DNA of 64,000 nucleotides from Flintibacter faecis (GCF_014287875.1 NZ_JACOPN010000004.1:1-64000); one strand, 5' to 3'; numbered from the stretch's first letter, positions 1 to 8,107 are shown. The notes: generated from the letters alone by a model not told the origin. Numbers and translations: made by a program.

Positions 1-1127
1 AAGACCCGGAGGACAAAAACCATCTGCTCATTGACGAGGAAACCGCCCCGATTGTGCGGCTGATTTTCGGATATGCCCTAAACGGTCATGGTCCGAACTA
101 TATCCGCAGACGGCTGGAGAAAGAAAAAATCCCCTGCCCCACATGGTGGAACCGGGAACGGGGGCTTCGCAATACCCGCACCAAATGGGAAAAGAAAGAC
201 CCGGAAAACGGACGGTATATGTGGGACTTCTCCGTTATCAAAGACCTCTTGATGAATCCCGTCTACACCGGGGCGATTGCTTCCCAGAAAAAAGACTACC
301 GTTTCAAAATCGGCACGATTGGAGAAAAGAAGCCGGAGGATTGGATTGTGGTGGAGGGACAGCATGAACCGCTGATTGACCGCATGAGCTTTGACATTGT
401 GCAGAACAAGCTGAAATCCCGCCAGCGTCCAGGGCAGACCAATGAAATCAGCCTGTTTGCCGGACTGATAAAATGCGGCGAGTGTGGTAAGTCACTGACG
501 ATACGCTACACAAACGCAAAACATCCCCAGCAGATTTACTCCTGCAAAACCTACAATGCCTTTGGAAAGAACCACTGCACCCAGCACCGGATTGATTATG
601 ACACCCTTTACAGCCATGTGCTGCGGAAAATCCGTGAATGTGCCAGAGCCGCCCTGATGGACGGGGAAGCGGTTGCCGACCGCCTGACCAATACCTGCGA
701 AGCCGAGCAGAGGGAACAGCGGGAAGCAATGGAACGCTCCCTTACAAGGGATGAGGAACGGATTGAGGTTCTGGACAAAATGGTCATGCGGCTGTATGAG
801 GATATGATTGCAGGGCGTATCAGTGAACAGAATTTCAACACCATGTTGGAAAAGACACAGACCGAGCAGACGGAGCTTAAAGCAAAAGTGTCCGAGGGCA
901 GAAAGCGGCTGTCCGATGAAGTTCAGCTTGCCAATGACGCAAAACAATGGGTGGAAGCCATTCAGGAATATGCCAACATCACAGAGTTGGACGCAGCCAC
1001 CCTCAACCGCTTAATCAAAGAAATCGTCGTGCATGAACGCATTGACGAAGATAAAACAAGACACATTTCTATCGAAATTCATTTTAATCTCAAACCCATC
1101 CCGGAGGTGGAACAGGTCACTGCCTGA
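1..1127 (+). CDS. Large serine recombinase, C-terminal part (5' end outside window)
   Basis: The reading frame is open from the first bases, so the catalytic resolvase domain lies upstream of the window; 374 codons are visible. What is seen is the recombinase domain, then a zinc-ribbon with the paired motifs CGECGKSL and YSCKTYN...C, then a long charged coiled-coil rich in Glu/Arg/Lys, the usual order in large serine recombinases of Clostridia mobile elements. It differs in sequence from the recombinase at 18244-19953, so it belongs to another element. It ends about 100 bases before a headless maff2 gene, which suggests that this element inserted into maff2. An in-frame GTG at 54 exists but lies inside the conserved domain and is not a start. 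Confidence 0.9.
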   Translation, partial: DPEDKNHLLIDEETAPIVRLIFGYALNGHGPNYIRRRLEKEKIPCPTWWNRERGLRNTRTKWEKKDPENGRYMWDFSVIKDLLMNPVYTGAIASQKKDYRFKIGTIGEKKPEDWIVVEGQHEPLIDRMSFDIVQNKLKSRQRPGQTNEISLFAGLIKCGECGKSLTIRYTNAKHPQQIYSCKTYNAFGKNHCTQHRIDYDTLYSHVLRKIRECARAALMDGEAVADRLTNTCEAEQREQREAMERSLTRDEERIEVLDKMVMRLYEDMIAGRISEQNFNTMLEKTQTEQTELKAKVSEGRKRLSDEVQLANDAKQWVEAIQEYANITELDAATLNRLIKEIVVHERIDEDKTRHISIEIHFNLKPIPEVEQVTA

Positions 1128-1178
1128 CCTGTCCCGCCGGGACGGTTCTCTTAAAAACACCATATAGATTTTTTGTAC

Positions 1179-1247
1179 GCCGCCGCCCGCCATCGAGCAG
1201 AGTTTTACACCTAATTGGGGATAAAACAGCTCATGGCGGGCGGCGGC
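1179..1247. repeat. Long imperfect dyad across the recombinase/maff2 junction
   Basis: Left arm 1179-1193 is the exact reverse complement of 1233-1247 (GCCGCCGCCCGCCAT / ATGGCGGGCGGCGGC). The symmetry continues inward with GAGC (1195-1198) / GCTC (1229-1232) and GTTTTA (1202-1207) / TAAAAC (1222-1227), leaving a centre near 1213. The right arm is maff2 coding sequence; the left arm belongs to the region behind the recombinase gene. It could be the attachment-site junction of the inserted element, since serine integrase sites are dyads. That reading is inference. Confidence 0.5.
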
Positions 1248-1298
1248 ATCATCGTGCTGGGTACGACCCTGATCCCTCTGCTGTCCACCCTGTTTTAA
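1224..1298 (+). pseudogene. maff2-family gene remnant (C-terminal end only)
   Basis: The frame reads K-Q-L-M-A-G-G-G followed by a short hydrophobic tail (IIVLGTTLIPLLSTLF) and a TAA stop. This is the conserved C-terminus of the small Maff2-family membrane proteins that sit just upstream of the VirB6/TrbL gene in Tn1549-like elements. The N-terminal two thirds are missing and replaced by sequence linked to the recombinase at 1-1127. An ATG at 1233 could start a 21-residue peptide but has no ribosome binding site. The VirB6 gene follows 11 bases later, so operon order is preserved on this side. Identification rests on recall of the family's KQLMAGGG signature. Confidence 0.7.
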
Positions 1299-1309
1299 GG
1301 GCGTAAGGC

Positions 1310-2176
1310 ATGGGATTTCTCACCGACTGGCTGACAGACTGGCTAAAAGAGCTGCTGATTGAGGGGATCATGGGCAACCTCACAGGGCTTTTTGATACGG
1401 TCAATTCCCGTGTCGGAGAGATTGCGGTGCAAGTGGGAACCACCCCGGCGGCGTGGAACGCCGGGGTGTTCTCCCTGATCCGGCAGCTTTCTGAAACGGT
1501 GATACTGCCGATTGCCGGTCTGATCCTCACCTTTGTTGCCACCTATGAGCTGATCCAGCTCATTATCGAGAAGAACAACCTGCATGATCTGGACTACTGG
1601 ATCTTCTTCAAGTGGATATTCAAAACGGCCTGCGCCATTTTGATTTTGTCCAACACTTTCAATATCGTCATGGCCGTGTTCGATGTGTCCCAAAGCGTCA
1701 TCGCCCGGGCAGCCGGGATCGTGCAGGGATCAACGGACATTTCAGAGGCCATGCTTGCCGACTTGGAGGCCACGCTGGAAACGCTGGGGCTTGGCTCTCT
1801 GCTGGGGCTGTGGCTGCAATCCCTGCTCATTCATGTGACCATGTGGGCAATCAATATTGTGATCTTCGTGATCGTCTATGGCCGCATGATCGAAATATAC
1901 CTGCTGACCAGCTTAGCCCCCATCCCCGTTGCCACGCTCTCCAACCGGGAGCTTGGCAATACCGGGCAGAACTATTTGAAGTCCCTGTTTGCCGTGGGCT
2001 TTCAAGGATTACTCATTCTCGTCTGCGTTGCCATCTATGCGGTGCTGATACAGGGCATTTCTACAAGCGGCGACCCCATCGGCGCGATATGGGGCTGCAT
2101 GGGCTATTCCGTGCTGCTTTGCTTCTGCCTGTTCAAGACTGGCTCCATCGCCCGCAGCGTGTTCAGCGCACATTAA
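1310..2176 (+). CDS. VirB6/TrbL-like conjugal transfer membrane protein (CD1112 type)
   Basis: A 288-residue polytopic membrane protein. Long hydrophobic stretches occur at roughly residues 65-85, 100-120, 170-195, 200-215 and 230-280, and a soluble N-terminal part starts with MGFLTDWLTDWLKELL. Size, topology and its place between maff2 and PrgI/VirB4 fit the VirB6/TrbL-like inner-membrane channel component of Gram-positive type IV secretion systems. It would form part of the translocation pore with VirB4 and PrgI. A methyltransferase gene starts 6 bases after its stop, so it is transcribed with the downstream genes. The family is diverged in sequence; the call rests mainly on context and topology. 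Confidence 0.82.
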   Translation: MGFLTDWLTDWLKELLIEGIMGNLTGLFDTVNSRVGEIAVQVGTTPAAWNAGVFSLIRQLSETVILPIAGLILTFVATYELIQLIIEKNNLHDLDYWIFFKWIFKTACAILILSNTFNIVMAVFDVSQSVIARAAGIVQGSTDISEAMLADLEATLETLGLGSLLGLWLQSLLIHVTMWAINIVIFVIVYGRMIEIYLLTSLAPIPVATLSNRELGNTGQNYLKSLFAVGFQGLLILVCVAIYAVLIQGISTSGDPIGAIWGCMGYSVLLCFCLFKTGSIARSVFSAH

Positions 2177-2182
2177 GGAGGG

Positions 2183-2959
2183 ATGAATATGACCTTGGGA
2201 CAAAATGTCCCAAAGCTGGATGCGCTGCACCTCATGGACGGGATCGAGGGCTTGCGCTCTTTGCCGAAGCATAGCGTGGATATGCTCTTGACCGATCCGC
2301 CCTACGGCACGACCCGGAACTTTTGGGATGTGCCGCTGCCGCTCCCGGAGCTGTGGGAGGCGGTGCGCTGGGCGGTGAAGCCCAACGGAGCCATCCTGTT
2401 TTTTGCTCAATGCCCCTTTGACAAGGTGCTGGGTGCGTCCAACCTCGCCATGCTCCGCTATGAGTGGGTATGGTACAAGTCCCGGGCAACAGGATTTCTC
2501 AATGCCAACCGTGCGCCGCTGAAAAAGTCCGAGAACGTTCTGGTGTTCTATCAGAAGTCCCCGGTGTACCATCCGCAATTCACCTATGGGGAGCCGTACC
2601 GCAAGACCAATCCCCGCAGCGGGTGCAGTACCAACTACGGCAAGTTTGAACGGACAGGCTCAGAGTCCAGCGATGGGCGGCGTTATCCGGGAAATGTGCT
2701 GTTCGTGCCGACGGTGATGGGCGGCATCCATCCCACGCAAAAGCCCGTGGAGCTGTGCGAGTATTTCATCAAGACCTACACCAACGAAGGAGCGGTGGTG
2801 GCGGACATCTGCGCGGGCAGCGGCACGACTGCCGTTGCCGCCATGAACACAGGCCGCCGCTTCATCTGCTTTGAAAATGCCCCCTCCATCTACACCATCG
2901 CCGCCCAGCGCATTGAGCAGGCGCGGCTGGTCGTGGCCGGGGGCAAGAAAGGAGAATAG
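2183..2959 (+). CDS. Site-specific DNA methyltransferase (beta-type motif order)
   Basis: A 258-residue DNA methyltransferase. The catalytic motif IV TDPPYGT is near residue 38, and the SAM-binding motif I (ADICAGSGTTA) comes later, near residue 210, followed by an FEN segment. That order is the beta class used by N4-cytosine and N6-adenine methylases. No restriction endonuclease lies nearby, so it is probably an orphan enzyme that could protect incoming element DNA; this is inference. The start ATG at 2183 follows AAGGAGG directly after the VirB6 stop. Codons 5-11 are written by one of the dispersed palindromes, giving LGQNVPK at the N-terminus. The next gene overlaps or abuts its stop. Confidence 0.88.
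   Translation: MNMTLGQNVPKLDALHLMDGIEGLRSLPKHSVDMLLTDPPYGTTRNFWDVPLPLPELWEAVRWAVKPNGAILFFAQCPFDKVLGASNLAMLRYEWVWYKSRATGFLNANRAPLKKSENVLVFYQKSPVYHPQFTYGEPYRKTNPRSGCSTNYGKFERTGSESSDGRRYPGNVLFVPTVMGGIHPTQKPVELCEYFIKTYTNEGAVVADICAGSGTTAVAAMNTGRRFICFENAPSIYTIAAQRIEQARLVVAGGKKGE
2193..2215. repeat. Dispersed palindrome copy 1
   Basis: GGGACA-AAA-TGTCCC centred on 2204, with TT/AA next to the core. It lies inside codons 5-11 of the methyltransferase gene, directly behind its start codon. One outer base pair is lost compared with the perfect copies at 12041 and 13570. Confidence 0.9.
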
Positions 2960-2961
2960 CT

Positions 2962-3534
2962 ATCGAAAAGTACCCTATCATTTACGCCGACCCGCCGTGG
3001 CGCTACTCGGCAAAGAAAGTGCAGGGCGCGGCGGAAAATCACTACCCCACCATGAGCATTGATGAATTGTGTGCGCTGCCTGTGGCCGAGCTTGCGGCCA
3101 AGGACAGCGCCCTTTTCATGTGGGCCCAGCTCCCGGAGGCTCTGCGGCTGATCCGTGCGTGGGGCTTCACCTATAAAAGTGTCGCTTTTGTCTGGCTCAA
3201 AAAGAACAAAAAGGCGGATAGCTGGTTTTATGGGCTGGGCTTCTGGACGAGGGCGAACGCCGAGATCTGCCTGCTGGCAACCAAGGGACACCCCAAGCGG
3301 CAGGCCGCCGACATTCACCAGTTTATCATTTCGCCCATCGAAGCCCACAGCAAAAAGCCGGACGAAACCCGTGACAAGATCGTTGCCCTCATGGGCAACC
3401 TGCCCCGTGTGGAGCTGTTCGCACGGCAGACCTCTCCCGGCTGGGATGTGTGGGGCAACGAGGTAGAGCCGACGATCCCGGACTTTGGGACAAGTTGTCC
3501 CAAACTGGAGGTGACAGACCGATGCCCTATGTGA
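2962..3534 (+). CDS. MT-A70-family N6-adenine methyltransferase, unusual start
   Basis: The protein reads (I)EKYPIIYADPPWRYS and then an MT-A70 fold with the catalytic DPPW near residue 10. Homology clearly extends upstream of the first in-frame ATG (3052; a GTG occurs at 3019), because starting there would delete the catalytic motif. The only possible starts between the ribosome binding site (AAGGAG, 2949-2954) and DPPW are ATA at 2956, ATC at 2962 or ATT. ATC at 2962 stands where ATGGAAAAG would be expected, so it may be a mutated ATG or a rare start. About 190 residues. The C-terminal codons are written by dispersed palindrome copy 2, and the last codons overlap the PrgI gene. Confidence 0.8.
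   Translation: MEKYPIIYADPPWRYSAKKVQGAAENHYPTMSIDELCALPVAELAAKDSALFMWAQLPEALRLIRAWGFTYKSVAFVWLKKNKKADSWFYGLGFWTRANAEICLLATKGHPKRQAADIHQFIISPIEAHSKKPDETRDKIVALMGNLPRVELFARQTSPGWDVWGNEVEPTIPDFGTSCPKLEVTDRCPM
3483..3505. repeat. Dispersed palindrome copy 2
   Basis: CTTTGGGACA-AGT-TGTCCCAAA centred on 3494, with the last pair lost. It sits in the 3' end of the MT-A70 gene, 17 bases before the PrgI start, and is translated as FGTSCPK. Confidence 0.9.
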
Positions 3535-3890
3535 ATGTCCCGAACGACCTTTCCAAAATCAAGATAAAAATCGCGTTCAACCTCACCAAGCGGCAGCTCA
3601 TTTGTTTTGGTATCGGGGCGGCGGTGGGAATTCCCACCTACCTTTTGACCCGGCAGGCCATCGGCAACACCGGGGCGCTGTTCGCTATGCTGGCGATCAT
3701 GCTCCCGGCGTTCCTGCTGGCGATGTACGAAAAGGACGGTCTACCCTTTGAAAAGGTGATCCGCAACATCGTCCGGGTCAAGTTTACCCGCCCCGGCATC
3801 CGCCCGTACCGAACGGAAAATATCTACGCCCCATTTGTGCGAAAGGAGGAGCCTATTGAGCAAAGCAAAAAAGCAGAAAAACGAAAATAA
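3522..3890 (+). CDS. PrgI family conjugal transfer protein
   Basis: A 122-residue protein starting MPYVNVPNDLSKIKIKIAFN, with two close hydrophobic helices at about residues 26-45 and 50-68 and a basic, Arg-rich C-terminal tail. This is the PrgI pattern, a small VirB3-like membrane component always found just before VirB4 in Gram-positive conjugation operons. The ATG at 3522 is preceded by GGAGGTG (3508-3513) and overlaps the end of the methyltransferase gene by 13 bases. VirB4 begins inside its 3' end. Expected role: membrane anchor of the mating channel, acting with VirB4 and VirB6. Confidence 0.88.
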   Translation: MPYVNVPNDLSKIKIKIAFNLTKRQLICFGIGAAVGIPTYLLTRQAIGNTGALFAMLAIMLPAFLLAMYEKDGLPFEKVIRNIVRVKFTRPGIRPYRTENIYAPFVRKEEPIEQSKKAEKRK

Positions 3891-6201
3891 GCACCGGGCG
3901 CTGTCCGCCCAGCAGACCATTCCCTATATCGCCATGCACCCGGACGGCATCTGCCAACTCCCCGGCGGGCTTTACACAAAGACGCTGGAATATGAGGACA
4001 TCAATTATGCCGTGGCGTCCACGGAGGATCAGACTGCCATTATCAGCGGGTGGAGCGCGTGCCTGAATTATTTTGACAGCTCTCTGCCGTTCCAGCTTTC
4101 CTTTGTCAACCGCCGCAGCCGGAACGCCAACCGCTACAAGGTGAATATCCCGGCGCAGGAGGATGACTTCAACAGCATCCGGGGTGAGTATGTGGAAATG
4201 CTCAAAGGCCAGATTGCCAAGAGCAACAACGGCATTGAGCGGTACAAGTACATCACCTTTGGCCTGCCTGCCGAGGGTGCGACGGAGGCGCGTCCACGGC
4301 TGGGGCGCGTGGAGGCGGATGTCATGGGCAATCTGAAACGGCTGGGCGTCCAGTCCCGCCCGCTGGACGGCCGGGATCGGCTGGCGGTGCTGCATGGGCA
4401 GATGCACCCCGGCGGGCGTGAGCCGTTCCACTTTGCGTGGAAAGACATTCCCAAGACGGGCATGGGGACAAAGGACTACATCGCCCCGGACAGTTTCGAC
4501 TTTCGGCAGAGCCGTACTTTCCGTGTCGGCCAGATGTGGGGCGCGGTGTCCTACTTGCAGATCATGGCGTCGGAGCTTTCGGATAAGCTGCTGGCGGAGA
4601 TTTTGGAGCTGGACGCCGAGCTGACTGTCACCATGCACATTCAGACGGTGGATCAGGTCAAGGCCATTAAAACGGTCAAGGGTAAAATCTCCGACATTGA
4701 CAAGATGAAAGTGGAGGAGCAGCGCAAGGCTACCCGCGCCGGATATGACCCTGACATTCTCCCGCCCGATCTCGTCACCTTTTCCAAGGACGCCGCCGAG
4801 CTGCTGGCCGACCTGCAAAGCCGCAACGAGCGAATGTTCCTGCTGACCTTTACGGTGGTAAACCTCGCTCCCACCCGGCAGCGGCTTGAAAACGATGTGT
4901 TCACGGTGAGCGGCATCGCACAGAAATACAACTGCGCTCTGCGCCGTCTGGACTGGCAGCAGGAGCAGGGCTTTGTGTCCTCGCTGGTGCTGGGGTACAA
5001 CGGCATTGAGATCCAGCGCGGCATGACCACCAGCTCCACGGCCATTTTCATTCCCTTTATGACCCGGGAGCTTCGCATGGACGGGCAGGCGCTCTACTAC
5101 GGCATGAACGCCCTTTCCAACAATGTCATTATGGCTGACCGCAAAAAGCTGAAATCCGCCAACGGGATGTACCTCGGCTCTACGGGCAGCGGCAAGAGCT
5201 TTGCCGCTAAGCGCGAACTGATCAATGTATTCCTCACCACCAAGGACAGGATCATCGTGGTTGACCCGATGGGCGAATACGCCCCGCTGGTGCGGCGGCT
5301 GGGCGGACAGGTCATTGAGATTGCCCCGGACAGCCCACATCACATTTCGCCTATGGACTTGCAAATGAATATCAACGACGAGGAGAGTCCGCTTTCCATG
5401 AAGGCGGATTTTCTGCTGTCCCTTTGTGAGTTGATCGTGGGCGGCAAGGAGGGCTTGCAGCCCATCGAGAAAACCGTCATTGACCGCTGTGTGCGGCTGG
5501 TCTACCGGGAAATGGCGCTGGGACTGGAACCAGCGAAAACGCCGCTGCTGCAAGATCTGTATGAGGAGCTGCTGCGCCAGCCCGAGCCGGAGGCGCGGCG
5601 GGTGGCGACGGCGCTTGAGCTTTACTGCACCGGCTCACTCAACCTGTTCAATCATCCCACCAATGTTGACCTCAATTCCCGTGTGGTCTGCATTGTCCTA
5701 AAGGGCTTGGGTGAAAACCTCCGCAAGATCGCCATGCACACCACCAACGAATTTGTCACGGCGGCGGTGAACGCCAACCATGCCGAGGGCGTGGCGACAT
5801 GGTGCTACTTTGACGAGTTCCATATCCTGCTCCGTGATCCGCTGACGGCCAGTTACTTTGTGGCGGTCTGGAAAATGCTCCGCAAAAAGGGCTGCGTCCC
5901 CTCGGCTCTGACGCAGAATGTGAAAGACCTGCTGGCCAGCCGGGAGATCGAGAACATTCTGGACAACACCGATTTTATGGTGCTGCTGTCACAGGCGCAG
6001 AGCGACCGTGCGATCTTGGCAAAGCAGCTCGGCATTTCCGAGCATCAGCTTTCCTACATCACCCACTCCAATTCTGGCGAGGGCCTGCTGTTCTATGGCT
6101 CTGTGACCATCCCCTTTGTGGATCGTTTCCCCCGTGGAGAGATCTACGACCTGTTGACCACCCGCCCGGAGGATATGGCCCATGAGCGAACAGACAAGTA
6201 A
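3856..6201 (+). CDS. virB4: VirB4-like conjugation ATPase
   Basis: A 781-residue ATPase of the VirB4/TraE/TraC group that powers DNA transfer and channel assembly at the inner face of the membrane. Walker A GSTGSGKS is near residue 441 and Walker B (CYFDEFHILL) near residue 650; the N-terminal half is the usual VirB4 adaptor domain. The TTG start at 3856 is chosen because AAAGGAGGA (3842-3850) sits 5 bases upstream and the protein then begins LSKAKKQKNENK. This gives a 35-base overlap with prgI. Its 3' end overlaps the next gene by 20 bases, so the block is tightly coupled. Confidence 0.95.
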   Translation: MSKAKKQKNENKHRALSAQQTIPYIAMHPDGICQLPGGLYTKTLEYEDINYAVASTEDQTAIISGWSACLNYFDSSLPFQLSFVNRRSRNANRYKVNIPAQEDDFNSIRGEYVEMLKGQIAKSNNGIERYKYITFGLPAEGATEARPRLGRVEADVMGNLKRLGVQSRPLDGRDRLAVLHGQMHPGGREPFHFAWKDIPKTGMGTKDYIAPDSFDFRQSRTFRVGQMWGAVSYLQIMASELSDKLLAEILELDAELTVTMHIQTVDQVKAIKTVKGKISDIDKMKVEEQRKATRAGYDPDILPPDLVTFSKDAAELLADLQSRNERMFLLTFTVVNLAPTRQRLENDVFTVSGIAQKYNCALRRLDWQQEQGFVSSLVLGYNGIEIQRGMTTSSTAIFIPFMTRELRMDGQALYYGMNALSNNVIMADRKKLKSANGMYLGSTGSGKSFAAKRELINVFLTTKDRIIVVDPMGEYAPLVRRLGGQVIEIAPDSPHHISPMDLQMNINDEESPLSMKADFLLSLCELIVGGKEGLQPIEKTVIDRCVRLVYREMALGLEPAKTPLLQDLYEELLRQPEPEARRVATALELYCTGSLNLFNHPTNVDLNSRVVCIVLKGLGENLRKIAMHTTNEFVTAAVNANHAEGVATWCYFDEFHILLRDPLTASYFVAVWKMLRKKGCVPSALTQNVKDLLASREIENILDNTDFMVLLSQAQSDRAILAKQLGISEHQLSYITHSNSGEGLLFYGSVTIPFVDRFPRGEIYDLLTTRPEDMAHERTDK

Positions 6202-7840
6202 CCCCACTTCGGGACAAAGTGTCCCGAAGTCCCGGAAGTCCAAATTCCGGCAGAAAAGCCAACAGCAGAAAACGGCGGAGTCCAAGCTGCGGATGGAGCG
6301 CCGTGGTGAAAAGCTGGATGCCGCCCGGAAGAAACTGGCGAAGCAAAAACCGCTCAAGCCCAAAGGCCCAGTGCGCCGTGTAGCGGGTGTGGCCGGACGC
6401 GGCGTTCACGGCTTTGTCCATGGAAAAATCTACGAGGTCGAGCATGAGAATGTGGGCACCGAGGGAGCGCACCGCACGGAGCTGGCCGGTGAGACGGTAC
6501 TGCGGCATGGCACGCGCTTTGTCAAAAAGCAGGTCCGAGAGCACCCGGCCAGGGCGGTCCGGCGGGCGGAAAGCAGGCATACCAAGGCCACGGCGGATTA
6601 TTACTACCGCAAGACCGTGGAGGAACACCCGGAAATGCAGAAGGGCGGCGCTTTGTCCCGGTATCTGCAAAAGCAGAAGATCAAGCGCCAATACGCAAAA
6701 CAGGTGCGGGAGGCGGCGAAGCAGGGCGGCAAGACAGCGGAAAAAGCCGTCAGCTCCGCCGGCAAGCTGACGGAGAAGGTGGTAGCGTATGCGAAAGAAC
6801 ATCCTGTGGGGCTGCTGGCCGCTGCCCTCTGCCTGATCCTGCTGCTGTCGCTCCAGTCCTGCCTTTCCTCTATGACCACCGTGGGCAACGGCCTTGTGGG
6901 TGCCGTCGCCGCCAGCACCTACCCCTCCGAGGATGCGGATATGCTGGGGGCCGAGGCCGCCTACTGCGCCATGGAGGACGAGCTGCAAGATTATCTGGAC
7001 AGCTACCAGCGCACCCATGACTACGACGAGTACCACTTCGATCTGGATGACATCGAGCACGACCCCTATGTGCTGATCTCCATTCTCACGGCGCTCCGGG
7101 AGGGGGCATGGACGCTGGAGGAGGTACAGGGTACGCTGCAAATGCTCTTTGACCGCCAGTACATTCTGACCGAGGATGTGGTGGTGGAGCAGCGGTATTA
7201 TCTGGAGACGGACACTTGGACAGACGAGGACGGCAACACCCACAGCGACACCTACCGGGTGTATTACGATTATTACATCTGCTATGTGACCCTCGAAAAC
7301 TTCAATTTGTCCCATCTGCCCATCTACATCATGGGTGAGGATCAGCTATCCCGGTATGCCCTCTACATGGCGACGCTGGGCAACCGGCCCGACCTGTTCC
7401 CCTCGTCCCCCTATGTGGAGAAATACACGTCGCCGCCTGTGGAGCACGACATTCCCGAGGCGTACCTTGCCGATGAGACCTTTGCCGCCATTCTCAAGGA
7501 GGCTGAAAAATATATCGGCTTCCCCTATGTGTGGGGCGGCAGCAGCCCGTCCACATCCTTTGACTGTTCCGGCTTCGTCAGCTATGTCTACAATCAATGC
7601 GGCTGGAGCTTTGGGCGGCTGGGGGCGCAGGGGCTATACAACATCTCCACCCGGACGAGCAGCCCCAAACCCGGCGATCTGGTGTTCTTTACGGGAACAT
7701 ACGATACCCCCGGCATCTCCCATGTAGGCATTTATGTGGGCGACGGCTGGATGCTCCACTGTGGCGATCCCATCGGGTACGCCAATCTGAACAGCAGTTA
7801 CTGGCAATCCCATTTCTACGCCTACGGAAAACTATTTTGA
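6182..7840 (+). CDS. CD1108-family NlpC/P60 cell-wall hydrolase of the conjugation system
   Basis: A 552-residue protein. Residues 1-200 are basic and cytoplasmic; a single membrane helix spans about 207-230 (VGLLAAALCLILLLSL); an acidic extracellular region follows; the C-terminal 120 residues form an NlpC/P60 (C40) domain. The catalytic Cys is in FDCSGFVSY (about 462), His in ISHVGIYVG (about 513), and a third polar residue in MLHCGDP. It most likely opens peptidoglycan locally for the mating channel, as VirB1-type hydrolases do. It starts within the end of virB4. Dispersed palindrome copy 3 encodes the SGQSVPKS stretch near the N-terminus. Confidence 0.9.
   Translation: MSEQTSNPTSGQSVPKSRKSKFRQKSQQQKTAESKLRMERRGEKLDAARKKLAKQKPLKPKGPVRRVAGVAGRGVHGFVHGKIYEVEHENVGTEGAHRTELAGETVLRHGTRFVKKQVREHPARAVRRAESRHTKATADYYYRKTVEEHPEMQKGGALSRYLQKQKIKRQYAKQVREAAKQGGKTAEKAVSSAGKLTEKVVAYAKEHPVGLLAAALCLILLLSLQSCLSSMTTVGNGLVGAVAASTYPSEDADMLGAEAAYCAMEDELQDYLDSYQRTHDYDEYHFDLDDIEHDPYVLISILTALREGAWTLEEVQGTLQMLFDRQYILTEDVVVEQRYYLETDTWTDEDGNTHSDTYRVYYDYYICYVTLENFNLSHLPIYIMGEDQLSRYALYMATLGNRPDLFPSSPYVEKYTSPPVEHDIPEAYLADETFAAILKEAEKYIGFPYVWGGSSPSTSFDCSGFVSYVYNQCGWSFGRLGAQGLYNISTRTSSPKPGDLVFFTGTYDTPGISHVGIYVGDGWMLHCGDPIGYANLNSSYWQSHFYAYGKLF
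6206..6230. repeat. Dispersed palindrome copy 3 (perfect, 25 bases)
   Basis: ACTTCGGGACA-AAG-TGTCCCGAAGT centred on 6218. Both arms carry the C/G pair where other copies have T/A. That is a compensatory change, so the dyad itself appears to be maintained. It lies just after the virB4 stop. Confidence 0.92.
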
Positions 7841-7852
7841 CAGGAGGTTTTT

Positions 7853-8107
7853 ATGGCCATCTCCAAAAGCGCGAAAATTCAGGCTGAGATTGAAAAGGTC
7901 ACGGCCAAGATCAACGAGCAGCAGGCGCGGCTCAAGGAGCTGGAGCAGAAAAAGCTGGAGGCCGAGAACAGCGAGATCGTGGAGATCGTGCGCGGCATGA
8001 GCGTTTCGCTCACCGACCTGCCCGTGCTGCTTCAGACCATCAAGAACGGCGGTACTTTGGGACAGAATGTCCCGAAGTCCAATACGGATAAGGAGGACGG
8101 CGAATGA
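7853..8107 (+). CDS. DUF4315 family protein
   Basis: An 84-residue protein that is almost all coiled coil at its N-terminus (KIQAEIEKVTAKINEQQARL) and carries the conserved SEIVEIVRGM segment after it. DUF4315 proteins are regular members of Tn1549/CTn2-type transfer operons; their function is unknown. The gene begins 12 bases after the CD1108-type gene with AGGAGG before the ATG, and its stop overlaps the start of the DUF4366 gene by 4 bases. The C-terminal codons (TLGQNVPKS) come from dispersed palindrome copy 4. Confidence 0.85.
   Translation: MAISKSAKIQAEIEKVTAKINEQQARLKELEQKKLEAENSEIVEIVRGMSVSLTDLPVLLQTIKNGGTLGQNVPKSNTDKEDGE
8054..8078. repeat. Dispersed palindrome copy 4
   Basis: ACTTTGGGACA-GAA-TGTCCCGAAGT centred on 8066, with one T/G pair that would still form a wobble in RNA. 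It sits at the 3' end of the DUF4315 gene, about 26 bases before the DUF4366 start. Confidence 0.9.

Noticed and set aside
1128..1145. GTCCC-GCC-GGGAC stem after the left recombinase
   Set aside because: Arms are in the opposite order to the dispersed palindromes and it looks like a small terminator-type hairpin.
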